This document shows positions 10,380 to 21,119 of a DNA stretch of 64,000 nucleotides, one piece after another; within the stretch, counting starts at the first letter, position 1, and every line of letters starts with the position of its first letter. The stretch comes from Cristatella mucedo (lineage: Eukaryota > Bryozoa > Phylactolaemata > Cristatellidae): positions 5,540,001 to 5,604,000 of the forward strand of contig WPIO01000001.1 in the NCBI GenBank assembly GCA_009760855.2, read 5' to 3'. Made by a program: the position numbers and the translations under genes. The notes below the pieces were generated by a model. The model saw only the letters and a program-made list of their open reading frames with translations. It was not told the origin of the DNA and searched no databases.

Positions 10380-12030
10380 AGAGCCGTAATTGTACCCAGC
10401 GAACTCGTGCTCAGGCGTTGCAAGGGCAGCGGCGGCGGCCTTTGTCCGAGCCTTCGGCAGCGGTGGCACGTGCCAGCGCAGCGGGGTTAGGGCTGGACAC
10501 TAGCTAGTGCAGCCCGAAGGCCACCTGCTGGCACGCTCACCTGCCGCCAGCTCGGTTTGCAGTGCTACCCACCAGAGTCGTCTGCCAGCTGCGTGCTGGC
10601 GTCGGCTGCTGAGCATGCGACAGCGCTCGTGGCCCAGACAGTGGGTACCGCAGGCAGGCGGGCACTGGCGTTGAACAGGGTCACCTGTTTTGCCGAATGC
10701 TTCGAGCCTCGCAGCGTCAGCAGCTCCTGGCTACCGGCGTTCCCTATCCCTACTTACTCAGCAGTGGTCGATTGTCCATCGCTCGAGTGAGCTCCGGCAC
10801 GGCAGCAGAGCGCCAGTGGCTGGCGAGCGCTGGCTCTCTGCATGGGAAGCCCGAGCAAGGATAGCTCTCGCATGCTCGACGGAAGATTGTGTGCGTTCAT
10901 CAAAGTCGAATGTAGGAGCCGCTTGCTGGTAGACAGAAATTGAACCGACTTGTAATTGCTAGAATTCGAGTGGCATGGCCATTTTTTGTAATTATTCCTG
11001 CAGCTATGGCATAATCATGGGATCACGACGACAAAATATACTGTACGGCTCACTTTCCATTTTAATCACCACTGATATATTCTATCTTGCATATGTATGT
11101 GCATCTTTAGGTGTCTCAGTGTGTGCTTGCGTGCGTGCGTGTGTGTATACGTGCCCGTGTTAGCGTGAGTGCATGTTTTTCGTGCACCAGCATCTCAGCT
11201 GTGTGTGCGCTTGTGGTCACATAGGGTGGGTGCTGCATCGATCGAGTGCTATCTCTCATTCTGCCTTGGCTTGTCAGCAGCTTTTGGCTTTACTAAACCG
11301 TTTTTATACGCAGCTCTAGATAATCACCACTACTGCTGCATGCTGCAGCTTTGGTGTAAGTGGAAGTGCTAATACTTTTTGAATCCTTGTACACGATGTC
11401 CGGTAAATCTTGCCGTTTAAAGCCAAAACTCTCTCTAGCTGCTTTTGCCGTTGATTACAGGGTATTTCATTAGATGATATAACCGAACTCGTTCTCATAG
11501 ATACCTAAATAAACTACTGGAATGTGTTGCTTGCTCTTATAATTGCTGGTGCTGTAGTGCAGCTAGGTGTCCTCTTTCACAACTGCTTGAGGTTTTCAAT
11601 GTTTTGTTCAGAAGACGGCCTTTACAGGTGGTCACCATGCCCTATCTCTGTTCATGATTAGGAACTACCTACGGTGACTGGTTAATGATCTTGCAAGCTC
11701 CCTGATTCTATCTAGACTGAACTACTATATTCGAATGTTGGCAGAGCAACGAAAACGCCTCGACAGTTGATTATGAATATGCTATGGCTGCTATGTTGAT
11801 TAGCAAGACCAAGAAACTCAGTAGTATATACCCTTAGATCGACCGAATGGTTTTTGTCCTGCAGCTTGACCGCCCGAAATTCTCCTTCAGTTTGCCTGGA
11901 TTGGCTGCCTCGAGGTAAGATAAAGGTGTGGCAACTCCTGGTCTTAGTCCTGATTGCCTCTCTGCTGGCAGCTAGTAAACATTGCCAACGGTGAATCCTC
12001 GAGATATTACTGCCTAGAGGCTACAAGAGC
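10380..12030. other. Region downstream of SPG21, no gene recognised
   Basis: Presumably begins with the SPG21 3' UTR. An AATAAA at 11508-11513 is a possible but distant polyadenylation signal. The first 550 bases are GC-rich. No conserved protein frame is seen. Confidence 0.45.
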
Positions 12031-12039
12031 CACCTCTGC

Positions 12040-12990
12040 TTCTCCACCATAGGCTTCCTTTTAGCCAAGCAGTCATTAAGGATTTGATGAAGTCCTAATG
12101 AGCCTATGTACAATCACTTGGGATATGAATAACTTCCTGCATCTTTGCACAATCGTTCTTGGATGGCAGAAAACGTTCTCAAATAAAATGATAATTAAAG
12201 CTGCTTAATATTGACATATAAACCCAGCGTCACTCAGAAACTTGAGAGTCTAACTCTCAAAACGGGCGTGGCCAGCGTATCAACCTCAGCCTCTCGCGAA
12301 ATTTGGATATCTTGTTCCAAAGTGACTTTACACTAACTACCACATGTGCTACACAGTCACGTCTACCTACGTTTAACTACGAAATATTGCGGAAAGTTCA
12401 AACTCTCTTTAATATGAAATACCACAGCCTAACCAGTCCAGGTATTTGCGATATACCGTCGACATTTATTTATCCCACTAGTCGCAAATCTGCACTTACA
12501 GTTGGTACCAAACTCTGCAGCCAGTCTTGTCTGTTGTGTACGTTGCAACTGCCGAACTATTAATAATATTAGCTGAAGGGTCTCCCACTGCAGGATTCGA
12601 ACCCACGATCGAGAAGGGCGAGCACCTGGGCTATCATGACCCATTGTTTCTCTACTACTGACAAACCTGCACTAGCTCCAGATTAAGCATCGACTTCAAG
12701 GTTCTGTCTTTCACTTTCAGGGTTCTTTATTCTCTTGCTTCAATCTACTAATATGAAATACTTACAAATCAAGCTTCTCGTCGTTTCACTCACTTCTCCG
12801 ACTCTAGTCATTTGGCTGTACCTCTAACGAACCTCCACTACTTTAGAAATCATTCTTTTAGATCTAATGCTCTTAAAGCCGGGAACTGACTTCCGACTGT
12901 CATTATAGCATACCCTCACCTGGCGATGTTAAAAAGAAGCTAACAACGTACAGCTGCTCCTCACAGCATTGTCTTCGTCTTGGACTGATC
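12040..12990 (+). mobile_element. Decayed LINE, 3' half
   Basis: Scattered reading frames match the post-reverse-transcriptase region of the other LINE copies: a QKLESLTLK-like segment near 12235, a segment near 12310 matching the LINE phrase for the displaced pre-formed strand region, and a FKVLSFTFR-like stretch near 12690-12730. Stops and frameshifts are frequent, so it is inactive. It is interrupted by a SINE fragment at about 12568-12650. Confidence 0.65.
12568..12650 (-). repeat. tRNA-type SINE fragment
   Basis: On the minus strand it carries a B-box-like gggttcgaatcc (plus-strand ggattcgaaccca near 12593) and the preceding tRNA-like head. It sits inside the decayed LINE. Confidence 0.65.
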
Positions 12991-13854
12991 CTTTTCGTGT
13001 TTTTGTGCGCTGAAATTGCACCTGTTCTCTCTTATCAAACGGAAGTTTTATTTCCAGCCATTGCTAAATTCCTAGTCAGCCATTTATTTCTGTTAGGGCG
13101 CAATACAATTTTTTATTCCCACTGTTATCATATAATCAGCTGGCAAAATCCGATCAATGTTCATAACACTTTATTAGGATGAGCATGTTCGCCATGAAGG
13201 CTAAAAATAAACGCAATTTGAAAATAATGTTCAGCTGATAAAAAATGCGGTAAGATTTGATCGTTTTAATGTAGACAGTTATTTACAAAAACTGACCAAG
13301 CGTTCTGAATCTTCACGTAGTACAGCTAGGATCTGAGAGTAGCTTGCAGCCAGATAGCTCAGTCTGGTGTTTCAAAAGCCCATGAATACTCTAAAGACTG
13401 CAGAATGGTATCATCTAGTGACTAGCACTTTTTCTAAGCTAAGACCACTTTTGTGAAAGGTTGGACGTCGGAACTAGGCCACATGTCATGTGTCGTGTCA
13501 GTTGACTTGTTGATGTTTCAACGAAAATAATGGTAATTAGTAAAGCGTGAATAGCCAGTATTAAAGATTTTAATAATTCCTTTAAATATGTTACGGAAAA
13601 GACTCGTCTTGAATATTTTTTTACTCTGCTGGAGTCAATCTGCTGTAGTCTACTCCAGCAGTAGATTACAGGCGTGCATCCGCCGTAGATTAATACTGTC
13701 ATGTACGGTGCGACGATCACGTGGCGAGAGTTTTAGACCATTTCTCGATGAAAAACTGTCTTTCAAGAGCGGGCGAGAACAGGCCGCGTTGAGATTGCTG
13801 CGTCGCACGCGCCAAGCTGTCCCGTTCCTTGCTGCCTGTACCCTTTTGAACGAC

Positions 13855-14400
13855 TTACTTTTTCCTCTTTCCCTTTTTGGCCTTTTTCTTTCCTTTGCCT
13901 TTAACTTTGCCTTTGCTAGCCGAAGCCACTTTTTTAACTGGTATGCTCCATGTAGGAATTTCGGGGACTTCGGATTTCTCCTGGTATTCAGGAATGGGCT
14001 GACCCTGAGATGCGGCAGCTAGAACGTTGTAAGCATCGGATCCATAGCGAGTCAAGTCTATCGGCCTGAGGCCGTCGCAGTTCTCGACATCAGTAGATGC
14101 TCCGTGCTTAATTAGCAAGATAAGAGCGTTCTCGCTGCCTGACTTGGCGGCAAAGTGAACGGGCCGATTGAGCACGCAGTCCGGGTTCTGCGAATTGGCG
14201 CCTGCTTCGAGCAGCAGCTTCAAGATTGCGACGTGATTCCCTTTGACCGCCAGAGCCACGCAGTTGTCTCCATTTTGATCTCTCTCCTCAAGCGAAACCT
14301 TATGCTTCAGGAGCTTTATCACGGTTCCCAGGTCTCCTGCCCCGCTCGCCCATCTCAAGCGATCGCTCAGGTTCCGGAACGCCATGACACCAGACACCAT
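13855..14400 (-). CDS. Intronless ankyrin-repeat protein with lysine-rich tail
   Basis: One uninterrupted frame of 181 aa. The first ATG is at 14398-14400; an alternative start lies at 14383-14385 (MAFRNL). Residues about 12-131 hold three to four ankyrin repeats. The clearest are DQNGDNCVALAVKGNHVAIL with KLLLEAGA (41-68), and VHFAAKSGS with LLIKHGAS (81-102), followed by a partial repeat with LRPIDL (111-116). A short linker (PIPEYQ...VPEIPTW) leads to a tail at residues 157-181 made almost only of Lys, Gly, Ala and Ser, which could act as a nuclear or nucleolar signal or bind nucleic acid. I do not recognise the specific orthologue. The gene is head-to-head with SIGMAR1. A single exon among intron-rich neighbours suggests either an old retrocopy or a naturally intronless gene, but the intact frame suggests function. 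Confidence 0.82.
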   Translation of the reverse strand: MVSGVMAFRNLSDRLRWASGAGDLGTVIKLLKHKVSLEERDQNGDNCVALAVKGNHVAILKLLLEAGANSQNPDCVLNRPVHFAAKSGSENALILLIKHGASTDVENCDGLRPIDLTRYGSDAYNVLAAASQGQPIPEYQEKSEVPEIPTWSIPVKKVASASKGKVKGKGKKKAKKGKRKK

Positions 14401-14645
14401 GACGACCAACTGGTATCCTTGACCTAAACCAACGAATTGGCCAGATGGTGAGCCGTATAGTAAGTTAAGGTTGAGAAATTATGCCTTAAGAGTAGAAGGC
14501 GTTTTTTCGCCGCCTCGTAAGATAAAATGGTCTATAATGCGGAACTATTATGGCGACGGTCTCCGTTTGTCAGAAAGGTGAAGGTCGAGCTCCGAGGACA
14601 GGGGTATTGACCGTCCGCTAACAATTTTTTTTTACCTCGATAGCA
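14401..14645. promoter_or_regulatory. Putative bidirectional promoter, ankyrin gene / SIGMAR1
   Basis: The two divergent translation starts are separated by only 245 bp, so both 5' UTRs and both promoters must fit here or in shared leaders. CpG-rich sequence begins downstream, in SIGMAR1 intron 1 (about 14800-15250). I see no convincing TATA box. Confidence 0.5.
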
Positions 14646-14781
14646 ATGGCGTGGCTGCGGCGGTCGTTCAGGCTTTGCATCTGGATTTTCATTTTCTACG
14701 TAGTCGTCAACTTCTGGCTTAGAAATAAAAGCTATTTAATCAAAGAAAAGGACGTAGTAAGCATTGCCGAAAAAAACCAAG
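14646..14781 (+). CDS. SIGMAR1: SIGMAR1 coding exon 1
   Basis: Residues 1-45 plus one base. The ATG at 14646 opens [10 protein letters not shown], followed directly by the membrane segment. Donor G|gtgagc. It ends in VVSIAEKNQ, aligning with the family segment EIAQLARQY. Confidence 0.93.
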
Positions 14782-17202
14782 GTGAGCGCCGATGCTGGTT
14801 AGCGTGCGGCATATTTGCAACGCCGGCGTTCGACATCCTGGCGGGCGCGGTCGCCAGTCGCGGGCGAAGCGGCCGGATGTGACCTCGCCGGGCTGCGTTG
14901 CTGCAGCGGCGGCGCTGGGTCGGCCGCACCGCGCCGAGTGGCCAGTAGCTTCGACCTACGACCCCGCCAAGAGACGCGCCGCCAGTTTCAGAGCTGCGCC
15001 CCTCCCCCAGTGGGACGCGCGGAGGGCGGCCGAAACTGCTCGCCAGTCGCGCGTGGGTTGTGGGTGGTCGTTGGACGCAATATTTCGCGGGCAAAGTCCT
15101 CGATGTGAACATCCTCAGCGCTTCTCGCGAGTCCGTACTGCGAAGCGCCCACATCGTGCTTTTTCCTGCTGCTGCTGCACCGCTTTGGCTTAGGAGGTAT
15201 CAACAAGTGCGAGTGCGCAGGTGTCGTAAACGTGAGTGCGCTCAGCCTTAGCTGATGGCATTTGGAAGTCGGCTGACTCGTCGCAACGAGCTCAACACGC
15301 CGCCCCGAGATGCGCCTGGCTTTTCATGTAAAAGCATATTCGGCAGGGCACAGAAACGACAGATGTTCGGAGGCTTGACCGATGTGTCGACTATTAGGCT
15401 GGCGCCTATTTAGTGTCGCCTGTGCTATACCGTCGACGTATTTGGTCGGTAAAGCAAAAGTCAAGTAAAGCTCATTCAGCTGCCTCATTCATGCAACTGC
15501 AGAGGAGAGACCGTAGCGTCTGTCTTGTCACTCGAGCTTGCAGAGGGCAATAGAGAACTTGCCTTCTGCAGGACCCGGATCCATGATCAAGGTCGTGAAG
15601 CATCATTTGTTCTGGCTGCCCGGCTGCTTGGTAAGCACTCCCCCCCCCAGCTCGTACTTGTTTCGGGAAACCAGTTGATTGACTCTTTGCGACTTCTGGA
15701 CCATTGCTTGAGCCGAGGAGTGGGAGGCCTCGAGATGCCGAAGATGCTGCCTTAGAGGAGAAGGGTGGCGGTTAGAGGGTCAAAGCATGAGACGACTTCT
15801 CTAGGCAGCTTGTAACGACGGGCTCAGAAAAGGCTGAAGTCTGCACACAAACTGCCGACTTCTGGATAGAAACTCCGGATGTCCTCACAGGCTTACCCCA
15901 TGAGGCCAATATTACTCCCCCACCCTTGGGAATTGCACTTTTACTAACAAATTCTAAAGCGCAATCGAAGCCTCTCTCCACTGTAAGTGTTCCACTGCCA
16001 CCAGAAGTCAGTCATCTGGCTTCTCTGGGGTAGTTGTTGCAAGTGAGTCACAATCAACGTGCAGCAGGACTGTGTGTCAAAAGTCTCACATTCGTGCCAC
16101 AACTTGGGTGGAGCTAGGAATTCGATGGCTACCAAGCTATAATCAGACAAAGTGGTGGAATACCAAAAAGAGGCACGTTTAGCCATTTGTTTGCCCCCAA
16201 AATTGTACGGGGGGGGGGGGGGTGGTAGGGTGGGTGTGATAGCGATAGCAGAAGAGTGCCATAATTTTTCTCTTCGAACTATTAGACTAATTTGCACTGT
16301 TTCACCAAGGTCACTTTCAGAAGGCAGACTGCTGCCGGCACGCAGCCTCGGGGTGTTTGCAAATTCAGTGGTATGGTCCTCACACTTATCAAAACAGGTC
16401 TTGGGTTCGAATCTTGCATCAGGCGATCTTTTGTCGCGTTGCAAATTTGTGGCAGGGTCAAATCAGCTAAGGCTATTTTGCTACTAGGTGGGCGAGGTTG
16501 CTGAGCTAACTAAATAAATAAATAAAATTCATTTATATAGCACCCCAAGAGAACCTAATCTCTATTCAGGCGCTTCACAAATGCCTCGGGGCTCGAGCCC
16601 ACGACCTCAGTCAGAACTTGGTCGGGGCGAGCACCTTAACCGCTAGACCAAACCAGGTCTACTAACTACCTTGGTTTTTTTAAATAGCAAGACAAGCACC
16701 GTCCAGCAGTTTAGTCGTACTTGCACTGTCTGGAACCGTATCACACATCTAAAAAGGTACTGCTTTCTTATTTACTTTGTGCCGTGCGATGTGGCCAGTA
16801 AAATCAGTCGAAGCAAAGCTGCACTGCGAGCATATTCATTGTTCGGCCGTGGTGGTCGCGTTTCCAGCCTAGGCACACGTGTTTGAGTGCACATCATCCG
16901 CTAGAGAGCGGCTGTGCATGGCCCCTCCCGAGAGTGCCAGTGCACTTTGTGTGCCAGCTTTAACCTTGGTTTTTTTCGATTTATTTGAGGGCCCAATGTT
17001 AAGCAAGCGTTTCGACGTATCGTGAGTGACTTGAGGCAGAAATACCCTGGTCACATACTGCCGGATGAACAGCTGCAATTCGTGTTCGTCAATGCCGGAG
17101 GATGGATGGGCAGCATGTGTGTACTCCACGCATCCATCACCGAATACGTTCTCTTCTTCGGCACTGCTGTGGATACATCCGGCCACTCGGGTATGTGCTT
17201 TT

Positions 17203-17301
<99 letters not shown>

Positions 17302-17371
17302 CTCTCTCTCTCCCCCTCTCTCTCTATCTCTATCTCTTGCTCTCTCTCTCTCTCTCTCTCTTGCTCTTTCT

Positions 17372-17467
<96 letters not shown>

Positions 17468-18605
17468 GTGCAGCCATCGGTCAGGTATGGAGATTCTCTA
17501 CTGCCACTTGTTCTCTAATTAGCATGCATGTAGCCTATATAGCATGTGGGTACTGTACACCAGCTCTGCATTGATCGTTTCGTTACTCATTCGACGTTGC
17601 CTTCAGGCTTGGCCAGAGTTCTGCCCCCCCCCCTGCAACGTGCAGGCATGATTCTTTGGGGGGGTGTTTGAGGCCGATTTTAGTTATTTGCTGCAATTCT
17701 CTTTATTGTTTTATCGGGTGCTACCTCCCCTGCCCTTTGCATGATTAGTGACCTTTGATCCAGTCAAGATACTTGAAGGTCCAACGAGGTGGCTGCACGG
17801 TCAGCCAGATACACTTACGAGCTAACCATCGGTTGCACTTGACAGAAAGGCAAACTCCCGTCCATGTAAAAGTGACAAGGAGTCCGAGTAGAGCGTAAGA
17901 GCTTCGATAGTAGCAGCATTAGAGCAGCAGGCCAGTGCACATTCGGTAATACATAAGTATTCTCGTATAACAAAGGCCTGCGACACCCTGTCCACATTAG
18001 TCCATTCCAAACTAGACATCCGCACAATGAGGGTGGCCGGGTGCGGATGATAGAGGCTTGCTGTTTGCAACTCGGATTCGATCGACACGTGGGGCAGACG
18101 ATCACTGGCGATGCTCAGCAGCAAGCAAGCAGCAGATCAGCAATACCGTTCGTCTTTGTCTTTAGCAATGCTGGACCATAATGAGTCTCAAGTCTTATAA
18201 TAAGACTCAATGCATAAACCCCTTGTTTAGCAAGTCAAACCCTCTCTCGTGCGTGCTGACGTGGTGCAGTCTTCGGGCTTTGCAGGTCGCTATTGGGCTA
18301 ACATCACAGACACCATTGTCAAGGGAACTTTCGTGCAGTGGAAAGAGGGATCCCTGCAGAGTGAAGTGTTTACTGCAGGTAGGCAGTGCCTGCTCGTCCC
18401 AGTCCTTGCTGCCGATGCTTTTACTCTTGAGCACTTTCGCAAATGCAAACATTGAAAGTTTCGAAGCTGGTTCTATGTCAGGGCGCCACCGGAAGTGTTA
18501 CTCCGAGTTTTACATCCACTTTGCCTGTCCTTGGTACGGCATGTTAGGTGTCGTGAACGTTCCAGCAGGACCATATGCTATGCTATGTTGCATACACCGG
18601 ATGAA

Positions 18606-18689
<84 letters not shown>

Positions 18690-21119
18690 TTCGTTTGTAT
18701 AGTGCTCCTGGAGAACTTAATTCAGGTGCTTCACATGTGCCTTGGGGCTCGAGCCCACGACCTCAACCAGGCCTTGGTCAGCACGTTAACTGCTGGACCA
18801 AACCAGCATAGAAGCAACAAATAATCCGTGCTGCACAGCTTTGCAAGTAGGAAGATAATTCACTTTCAGCCAAGTCATGCTGCCATTGTCGATAGGCCTA
18901 GAAGCTGCCAAGAGAGACTATGATAATAGCAATGACCTTATTTTCATAGATGGTCACCCAATTCTAACCTCAGCTTCTTGTGGACTTGCCATGAATGCTG
19001 AAAGATCCTCATTTTGCTTGGCCCTTACATGTTGGGCAGGGCCATTCTGAAATTCCACTCATCTCTGCAAGAAATCTAGGTGTCATGTTCTAAAGTGACC
19101 TTTCATTGGACGACCACATCAGCTCCACAATCAAGTCTTGCCTACTTTCATCGCTAAAACTCGGGCTTGTGTAGAAAAGGATACCACATTAAGTTGGCCC
19201 ATGCATTTGTGACATCCCGTCTTTACTTCTGTTGCTCACTGCTTGCTGGCCTACCGGCATGTGCAATCAGGTGCTTACAGCTGGTGCAAAACTATGCAGC
19301 TAGGCTTGTCTGTCGTGAGCGTCTCAGTTGCCACACCACACCTCTTCTTGCCGACCTGCGCTGACTACCAGTCAAGCAACGTATCGACTTCAAGGTTTTG
19401 TCGCTCAATTTTAGGTCTCTTCATTCTTTGGCTCCAGCCTACCTGTCAGATCTACTCCCCCACCAGGCCAAGCATCATACCACCTGCCTTTCGGAATCCA
19501 ACTGTTTACCTGTACGTCGTACAAACCTCAAATCCTTTGGATACCTTGCTTTTAGTATGCCCCCAAAACCTGGAACTCACTCCGACTTGCATCACGACAC
19601 CCCTGACTTGACCACATTTAAAAAGAATTTAAAAGCACACCTATTTAGGACAATATTTAGTGGGTCCCTGTGATTCGTCCTTTATGTGCTTATGCGAGAT
19701 GACCCTGTGCATGTCACCCCTAACCATGTTATTCATGTTTGTTTATCAAGCATGATACCACTCACCATTCGATCGTGTTTCCTCTGCAGCAAATGCAAAG
19801 CGCCTAGAAAGAGATTGAGTTATCTGAGGACGCTTTATCAATTGTATTATTATTATTATTACTATTATTATCACTAATAAGGGTGATGGTACACAATTCG
19901 AGCTGATTGTGACCTGCTCTACAGTTTTTGTTTATGAAAGGAATCATGAAAAAGTAGCAATTTGAAAACACGAACCGTTTCATCATCCGGTAACATTTCT
20001 TCGTCCAAAACATATTACCCGAAATGTGCACATGTGTGTACGCGCAAATACATGTGTATGTTTCCACATCAACTTGTAGGCATTTATACTGCCGATGCTA
20101 ATCCCAAATATTGCTTGGCTATGCATGGCTCCAGTGTACATTTTTCAGATAATGCAAAATCAAAATATTTTCCTAGTTTGTCCTTGTGGGAAGATGCATG
20201 TGTAAATTCCCCCATCGGTTTCAGCATCAGAAGGGGTGCTAACTTCCTATTCGCACATTTTATGAGCTACTTTACCTTAGTTAAATGAATAAATTCATTT
20301 TCAGTTGCGTACATATGCAATGAATGTAAGTGGAAAAAAATGGGTTGCTGTCCACACAGGTATTCGCAAGGAGTTATTGCATCGTGAGTGTGTTAATAAC
20401 ATCTCTTGTATTTGATCAAGATGTACATATTGCTGGCCATACGGAGTTGCTCAGGGGTAAGACATGCACATTGCTTCTTTTTCTAATACTCTGATGTCAT
20501 GTTTGTGTGTGTGCCTCGGTGCTTCAGTGTTACTTCTCATATTAGAAGCTGGGATGCCTTGTTTCCCTACTCTTAAGATGCCAAAAACGTGCGTTGTCGA
20601 GGTATGCAGGCGATGAGCTTGAACAGCTGTCCCTTGGTATCTGATGGCCCAGCGATGAGCAGAAAGGCTGATATGTCTACTATGACCTATGCACCTCTGC
20701 TTCGAATATGCCAAGGAGTAGAGCAGAGAGGCGATATTCTGAATTGTTTGTCAGCTTGGTGCACCGTGTTTTTAAATTTGGACAAACCCTGGGTGTCTAA
20801 ATGGATAGCTGAACAGGTCCCTATACTCATGCACTGCATGTCGTTAAAAGGTCAGACCGTCCGACATGCATCTGGGGAGGCTTCAGCCGTGATGTGGTCA
20901 CGTGACACGTGGATGCTGGAATATGGAAGAGGGTTTATACCGTCCACACTGCCGTTTGCCTTTTCTGATACCTTGTTTGGCACCCAGGACGTTTACACAC
21001 TCGTTTCGACACTGCGTGTTTACACCAGTGCACTGCTGCAGGAGTTGGCACTTGACTTGGCTGTAGCAAATGACTATGTTCAGTCTACAGTGCATAAGTG
21101 GCTCAAGAGATGGATATAA
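14646..21119 (+). CDS. SIGMAR1: Sigma-1 receptor (SIGMAR1), complete, 4 exons
   Basis: ER membrane chaperone with the fold of the fungal C8 sterol isomerase ERG2. In mammals it sits at ER-mitochondria contacts and binds many small ligands. The coding sequence joins 14646-14781, 16990-17190, 18286-18378 and 20851-21119 (232 aa; human 223), with all junctions in phase 1. A single hydrophobic N-terminal segment spans about residues 9-25. Conserved blocks include [67 protein letters not shown] and FGTQD. The two acidic ligand-site residues of the human protein (Asp126, Glu172) correspond to Asp121 and Glu167 here. The C-terminus runs about a dozen residues past the usual end, finishing in a Trp/Lys-rich segment. 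Intron 2 starts almost directly with a 260-bp (CT)n tract, and intron 3 carries a LINE and a SINE. Confidence 0.97.
16340..16475 (+). repeat. tRNA-type SINE, family A, diverged copy
   Basis: B-box-like gggttcgaatcttgc near 16391, then ggcgatcttttgtcgcgttgc, matching the family A body; SIGMAR1 intron 1. Confidence 0.6.
16508..16665 (-). repeat. SINE family B with LINE-like tail
   Basis: Read on the minus strand it begins with a tRNA-like head (tggtctagcggttaagg, then gggctcgagcccc in the B-box position). It ends with a terminus close to that of the local LINEs (aagcgcctgaatagagatta, then ggttctcttggggtgct) and an A/T tail. Sister copies lie at 18.7 and 27.0 kb, with a probable fourth at 36.8 kb. 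It lies in SIGMAR1 intron 1. Confidence 0.75.
16990..17190 (+). CDS. SIGMAR1: SIGMAR1 coding exon 2
   Basis: Completes Gly46 and encodes residues 47-112 plus one base. Acceptor tttgag at 16984-16989 behind a T-rich tract. It was chosen because it is the only one that joins exon 1 in frame without the TGA just upstream. Donor G|gtatgt. Holds PGHILPDE and [10 protein letters not shown]. Confidence 0.93.
17199..17462. repeat. (CT)n microsatellite next to SIGMAR1 exon 2 donor
   Basis: A CT run of about 260 bp with a few point interruptions, starting 9 bp after the exon 2 donor. The S-L-S-L frames over it are artefacts. Confidence 0.97.
18286..18378 (+). CDS. SIGMAR1: SIGMAR1 coding exon 3
   Basis: Completes Gly113 and encodes residues 114-143 plus one base. 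Acceptor tttgcag, donor G|gtaggc. Contains RYWANITDT with Asp121, then GTFVQWKEG and SEVF. Confidence 0.96.
18607..18682. repeat. (AT)n microsatellite
   Basis: Near-perfect AT run directly before a family B SINE, in SIGMAR1 intron 3. Confidence 0.97.
18683..18808 (-). repeat. SINE family B with LINE-like tail
   Basis: Same structure as the 16.5 kb copy. The plus strand reads attcgtttgtatagtgctcc, then gagaacttaattcaggtgctt, then ggggctcgagcccacgacct and a tRNA-like end with ctggaccaaaccag. Confidence 0.72.
18890..19877 (+). mobile_element. LINE (APE-type, CR1/L2-like), 3' third
   Basis: The best preserved plus-strand copy of the dominant LINE. Frames 19167-19364, 19398-19673 and neighbours encode the family's post-RT region: [25 protein letters not shown] with [47 protein letters not shown]. 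Stops and a frameshift near 19364 separate the pieces. The 3' end is aaagcgcctagaaagagatt, then gagttatctgaggacgcttt, followed by (TAT)n. It is inactive and inserted in SIGMAR1 intron 3. Confidence 0.85.
20851..21119 (+). CDS. SIGMAR1: SIGMAR1 last exon
   Basis: Completes Gly144 and encodes residues 145-232 and the TAA at 21117. Acceptor ttaaaag. Contains [19 protein letters not shown] with Glu167, and [13 protein letters not shown]. The end is longer than in mammals. Confidence 0.96.
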
